NCBI GenBank assembly: GCA_963719645.1
Contig: CAVRCT010000002.1
Span: forward strand, 1-64,000
DNA: 64,000 nucleotides
DNA from: CAVRCT01 sp963719645
GTDB lineage: Bacteria > Pseudomonadota > Gammaproteobacteria > DSM-16500
Direction: 5' to 3'
Part shown: positions 61,718 to 64,000 of the stretch, in pieces
Numbering within the stretch: the first letter of the stretch is position 1
Layout of the letters: each line of letters begins with the position of its first letter
The notes under the pieces: model-generated
What the model saw: the letters and a program-made list of their open reading frames with translations, nothing else
Told to the model about the DNA's origin: nothing
Databases searched by the model: none
Made by a program: the position numbers and the translations under genes

Positions 61718-64000
61718 TTATAAATTTGTCATTGTTTGGACGTAGGCTTCATTTTCCATTGCACTAATATCTGCTTCATTATAGGCAAGAGTTGCTGCTT
61801 TTTCAGCTGCTCCTCCCACAACAATCGAACAACCTACAAAGATAGCGGGAAATGCAAGAATGCTAAGCGGTGATTGACCAACCACGGGAATGGCTTTAAA
61901 GAAAGAAAAAGCATGACCAGTACATTTTGAAGTTGCTATAAATTTGGCGACTTGTTGTTCTAACTTTAGTACATGATTCGCATTATTATCCTCAGATGAT
62001 AATACATTTTTACCCATTTCAAAAAAGAGTTCCCCTTTAGTGATTTTACCTAAAATACGTACACTTCCAATTTCTTCATCCATTGATTTAATAATTTTTA
62101 GCAAAGTAACTTTGGTGCTGGAGGCCATTAATGGGTTATTAGTAGATTGATCTTCATCATTTATTTTTTTTGGGGTTTGATTGGATAAATGTGATTGTTG
62201 AGCTAACTGACTGTTAATGCCACCTGCTGTGTATATTGGTAACATTTGATCTTTAATTTCTTCAATGATTGGATGTACTTGTAAGCCTTTCCTCTCATCA
62301 TTGTCGAATCCATCAAACTTACCTTTTGCTTCATCAAATCCATGTCTTTGAAAAACCCGTTCGGTTAAGGTTTGTAAATGATCTCCTTGAGGACGATAAT
62401 GACCAGAATTAGTGTTGATATAAGTAATTTGGCTATCCTTAATCCCAATTTCACCCGCAGTCATAACGGGTTGGTTATTACTGAGATTAAGATGCGAGCT
62501 TTCATAAAATTTATCGCCAGAAATTAATAAATCCCCTTGATGATTAATAATGTAAATATATTTGTTAAATTCATCTTGCTGCCTGACTTCATCAAAAATT
62601 AGTAAGCTGTGGGATGTTGTTGCCCGGTCAGGATAGAGATTTTGATATAAAGGTGGGTTATAAGTTAGGTCATACCAATATTCATTTGCAAGGTATTTAC
62701 TCGCTTTAAATATTGCAGGAAAGACAGCAAAAGAAGTTAATTCATAACTTATTTCTCCTACTAATTGAGGACCTGATAAAGAATTATAGTGATCGATGCA
62801 ATTAGTCCAGCTCCGTACTCCCCTATCTATGGCTTCCTGTTCTGAAGATAAAAGAGGTCGATTTGGAATGAATGTTGTCATTCCGAAAATTCCTGCTCTT
62901 ATTACAGCGTCATTCAGGGATGCCATAGAGTTTTCAAATTCTTCCACCCTGCCAAACATTCTCTGGCTTGCATTTTTATACGTTATTGAATCAATCAGTG
63001 GATCCATGGATAGATTTAAATCGTGCAAATTATCCGATTCTTTTTTTAATGCAATAACAGATAGATCATACAAAAATGATATTGGCCTATTAATCGTATC
63101 TTTAATTGCATGCACTACCCCTGAAGCCGCTGACTTTAGATATTTTTGTGATTCTTTTTGTTCATGATTTTTAGCTGCTAATGAGTCAGAATGAAATGAT
63201 TCAAGCATTACGTTTAAATCAGCTTTTGGATCATAAGTTAGTGGATCAATATCTGGTTCCACATATGCAGTACTATGTGATTCCTCAAAATCCCATGGCT
63301 CTGATGAATCTGATTTCATTACAGAATCATCTAATAAAGGATTTTCTTCTTTGTCTAGAAGTATTTCCTCATGTAGCAATTCCACTTCTGATGATAGAAA
63401 ATTTTCTTCAGCATTATTTTCCATCCAAGGAACTACTACATTATAACCATGATGATGCTGTTCTATAACTTCAGTTCCTTTGGAGCTCACCTTCTGCTTT
63501 AAAGTTGTTTCATGAAATTGCGCTCTTACCGGAACTGATATGGAACTATTATTAGAATTCGTAAATTCACCAAAATTTAAAGAAAAGCCGAGTGATTCTT
63601 CTTTGCAAAAATCATCGACTGGAATATCAGTGGTTTTTCCTATTTTTGCGTTAGACGCGGTAAATTTGCCTCCTTCCAAATTAATACTTTTGGCCTCAAA
63701 ATTAGATGCATTTTTAACATTCAAAGTACTTTGTTGGGTGCTAGAGAAATCTAATTGGCTTGTCTGAAAACCAAGAGTACTAGTTGAAAGATGTCCGCCG
63801 CTTTGATGAGAGGATCCAGTATTAGGTGAAGAGTATATATTTACATGATCCACCGTACCTCTCAGATTTTCGGCGTTTACACTCCCGTTCTTTAACTTAA
63901 ATTCATCCGCATGTAATTCTAAATCACGAATATTGACAGAATTGGGTTGATATATAGTTGACTTGCCATAACTGACTCCATATTGCGCATCCACGTTTTC
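61718..64000 (-). CDS. C-terminal part of a large FHA/CdiA-like exoprotein (runs off the window)
   Basis: At least 760 residues, open to the edge of the window with no start. The first 200 visible residues are beta-helical repeats (LHADEFKLKNGSVNAENLRG; ASNFEAKSINLEGGKFTASN) like the second repeat zone of filamentous haemagglutinins and CdiA proteins. An acidic linker follows (ENNAEENFLSSEVELLHEEI). Near the end comes a beta domain (YIYIINHQGDLLISGDKFYE; AGEIGIKDSQITYINTNSGH, then YRP), a motif also seen in other large exoproteins and toxins. The tail has a hydrophobic segment (SILAFPAIFVGCSIVVGGAA). It is likely a two-partner-secreted adhesin or toxin carrier. No immunity gene is seen downstream on its strand. 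Confidence 0.7.
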   Translation of the reverse strand, partial: ENVDAQYGVSYGKSTIYQPNSVNIRDLELHADEFKLKNGSVNAENLRGTVDHVNIYSSPNTGSSHQSGGHLSTSTLGFQTSQLDFSSTQQSTLNVKNASNFEAKSINLEGGKFTASNAKIGKTTDIPVDDFCKEESLGFSLNFGEFTNSNNSSISVPVRAQFHETTLKQKVSSKGTEVIEQHHHGYNVVVPWMENNAEENFLSSEVELLHEEILLDKEENPLLDDSVMKSDSSEPWDFEESHSTAYVEPDIDPLTYDPKADLNVMLESFHSDSLAAKNHEQKESQKYLKSAASGVVHAIKDTINRPISFLYDLSVIALKKESDNLHDLNLSMDPLIDSITYKNASQRMFGRVEEFENSMASLNDAVIRAGIFGMTTFIPNRPLLSSEQEAIDRGVRSWTNCIDHYNSLSGPQLVGEISYELTSFAVFPAIFKASKYLANEYWYDLTYNPPLYQNLYPDRATTSHSLLIFDEVRQQDEFNKYIYIINHQGDLLISGDKFYESSHLNLSNNQPVMTAGEIGIKDSQITYINTNSGHYRPQGDHLQTLTERVFQRHGFDEAKGKFDGFDNDERKGLQVHPIIEEIKDQMLPIYTAGGINSQLAQQSHLSNQTPKKINDEDQSTNNPLMASSTKVTLLKIIKSMDEEIGSVRILGKITKGELFFEMGKNVLSSEDNNANHVLKLEQQVAKFIATSKCTGHAFSFFKAIPVVGQSPLSILAFPAIFVGCSIVVGGAAEKAATLAYNEADISAMENEAYVQTMTNL

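Overview
The window comes from an AT-rich gammaproteobacterial chromosome that most resembles the Legionellales (Legionella / Coxiella / Aquicella / Berkiella type). The pointers are an F-box plus LicA-like kinase, a very large ankyrin protein, PmrA-type promoter boxes, many secreted enzymes (papain-like C1 peptidase, thaumatin-like protein, S9 peptidase, beta-lactamase-like hydrolase), a PvcA/PvcB isonitrile cluster, several PAS-LuxR regulators and abundant gene remnants. The exact genus cannot be fixed from the sequence. No rRNA, tRNA or CRISPR array was recognised.

Region 1 (1-16.4 kb): an M23 peptidase / MATE exporter pair; a 442-bp nested palindromic element; an F-box/choline-kinase-like protein; a membrane-GAF sensor that has lost its output domain; a two-gene unit whose first product carries the signature residues of the anthrax edema factor / CyaA / ExoY nucleotidyl cyclases (the most striking gene here); a BON-domain protein; a helical protein preceded by a triple CTTAAG box; a phzF fragment cut at both ends; a thaumatin-like exoprotein with a beta-barrel protein; a periplasmic MsrB; and an HEWGH membrane protein.

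Region 2 (16.4-36 kb): the giant ankyrin protein, an S9 peptidase, a multi-TM protein (with a duplicated DNA scrap near 26.3 kb), a MerR-TipAS regulator with a textbook 19-bp-spacer promoter, a serine hydrolase, a membrane gene split by one TAG codon, and lipid/acyl-CoA genes. In the last group an ADP-forming acyl-CoA synthetase ends where its GNAT domain should begin and is followed by fused scraps of an alcohol dehydrogenase and an alpha/beta hydrolase. A long ACP-adenylation-acyltransferase protein lies beside it.

Region 3 (36-50.4 kb): an avidin-like protein, a methyltransferase-LuxR fusion, LysE exporter, PAS-LuxR, queF, ABC exporter, spectinomycin-kinase-like APH, a HigBA pair with a double operator, a deletion that beheaded two divergent genes (lysR and a hydrolase), then pvcA-pvcB-P450, a probable isonitrile natural-product operon, with a third APH-fold kinase.

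Region 4 (50.4-56 kb): a mobile-island-like stretch with a tyrosine recombinase, a kfrA gene broken by one stop, a RelE/XRE toxin-antitoxin pair sitting between two copies of the kfrA tail, a zeta-toxin-like ATPase with a small overlapping partner, a truncated SIR2 protein and a 20-bp-arm perfect palindrome.

Region 5 (56-64 kb): C1 peptidase, PrpF-family protein, a tandem array of three PAS-LuxR regulators (the first with a PmrA-like box), and the C-terminal part of a large FHA/CdiA-like exoprotein that runs off the window.

Genome decay and repeats are the recurring theme: at least eight genes are truncated or stop-interrupted, and several families of palindromic repeats occupy the long gaps.
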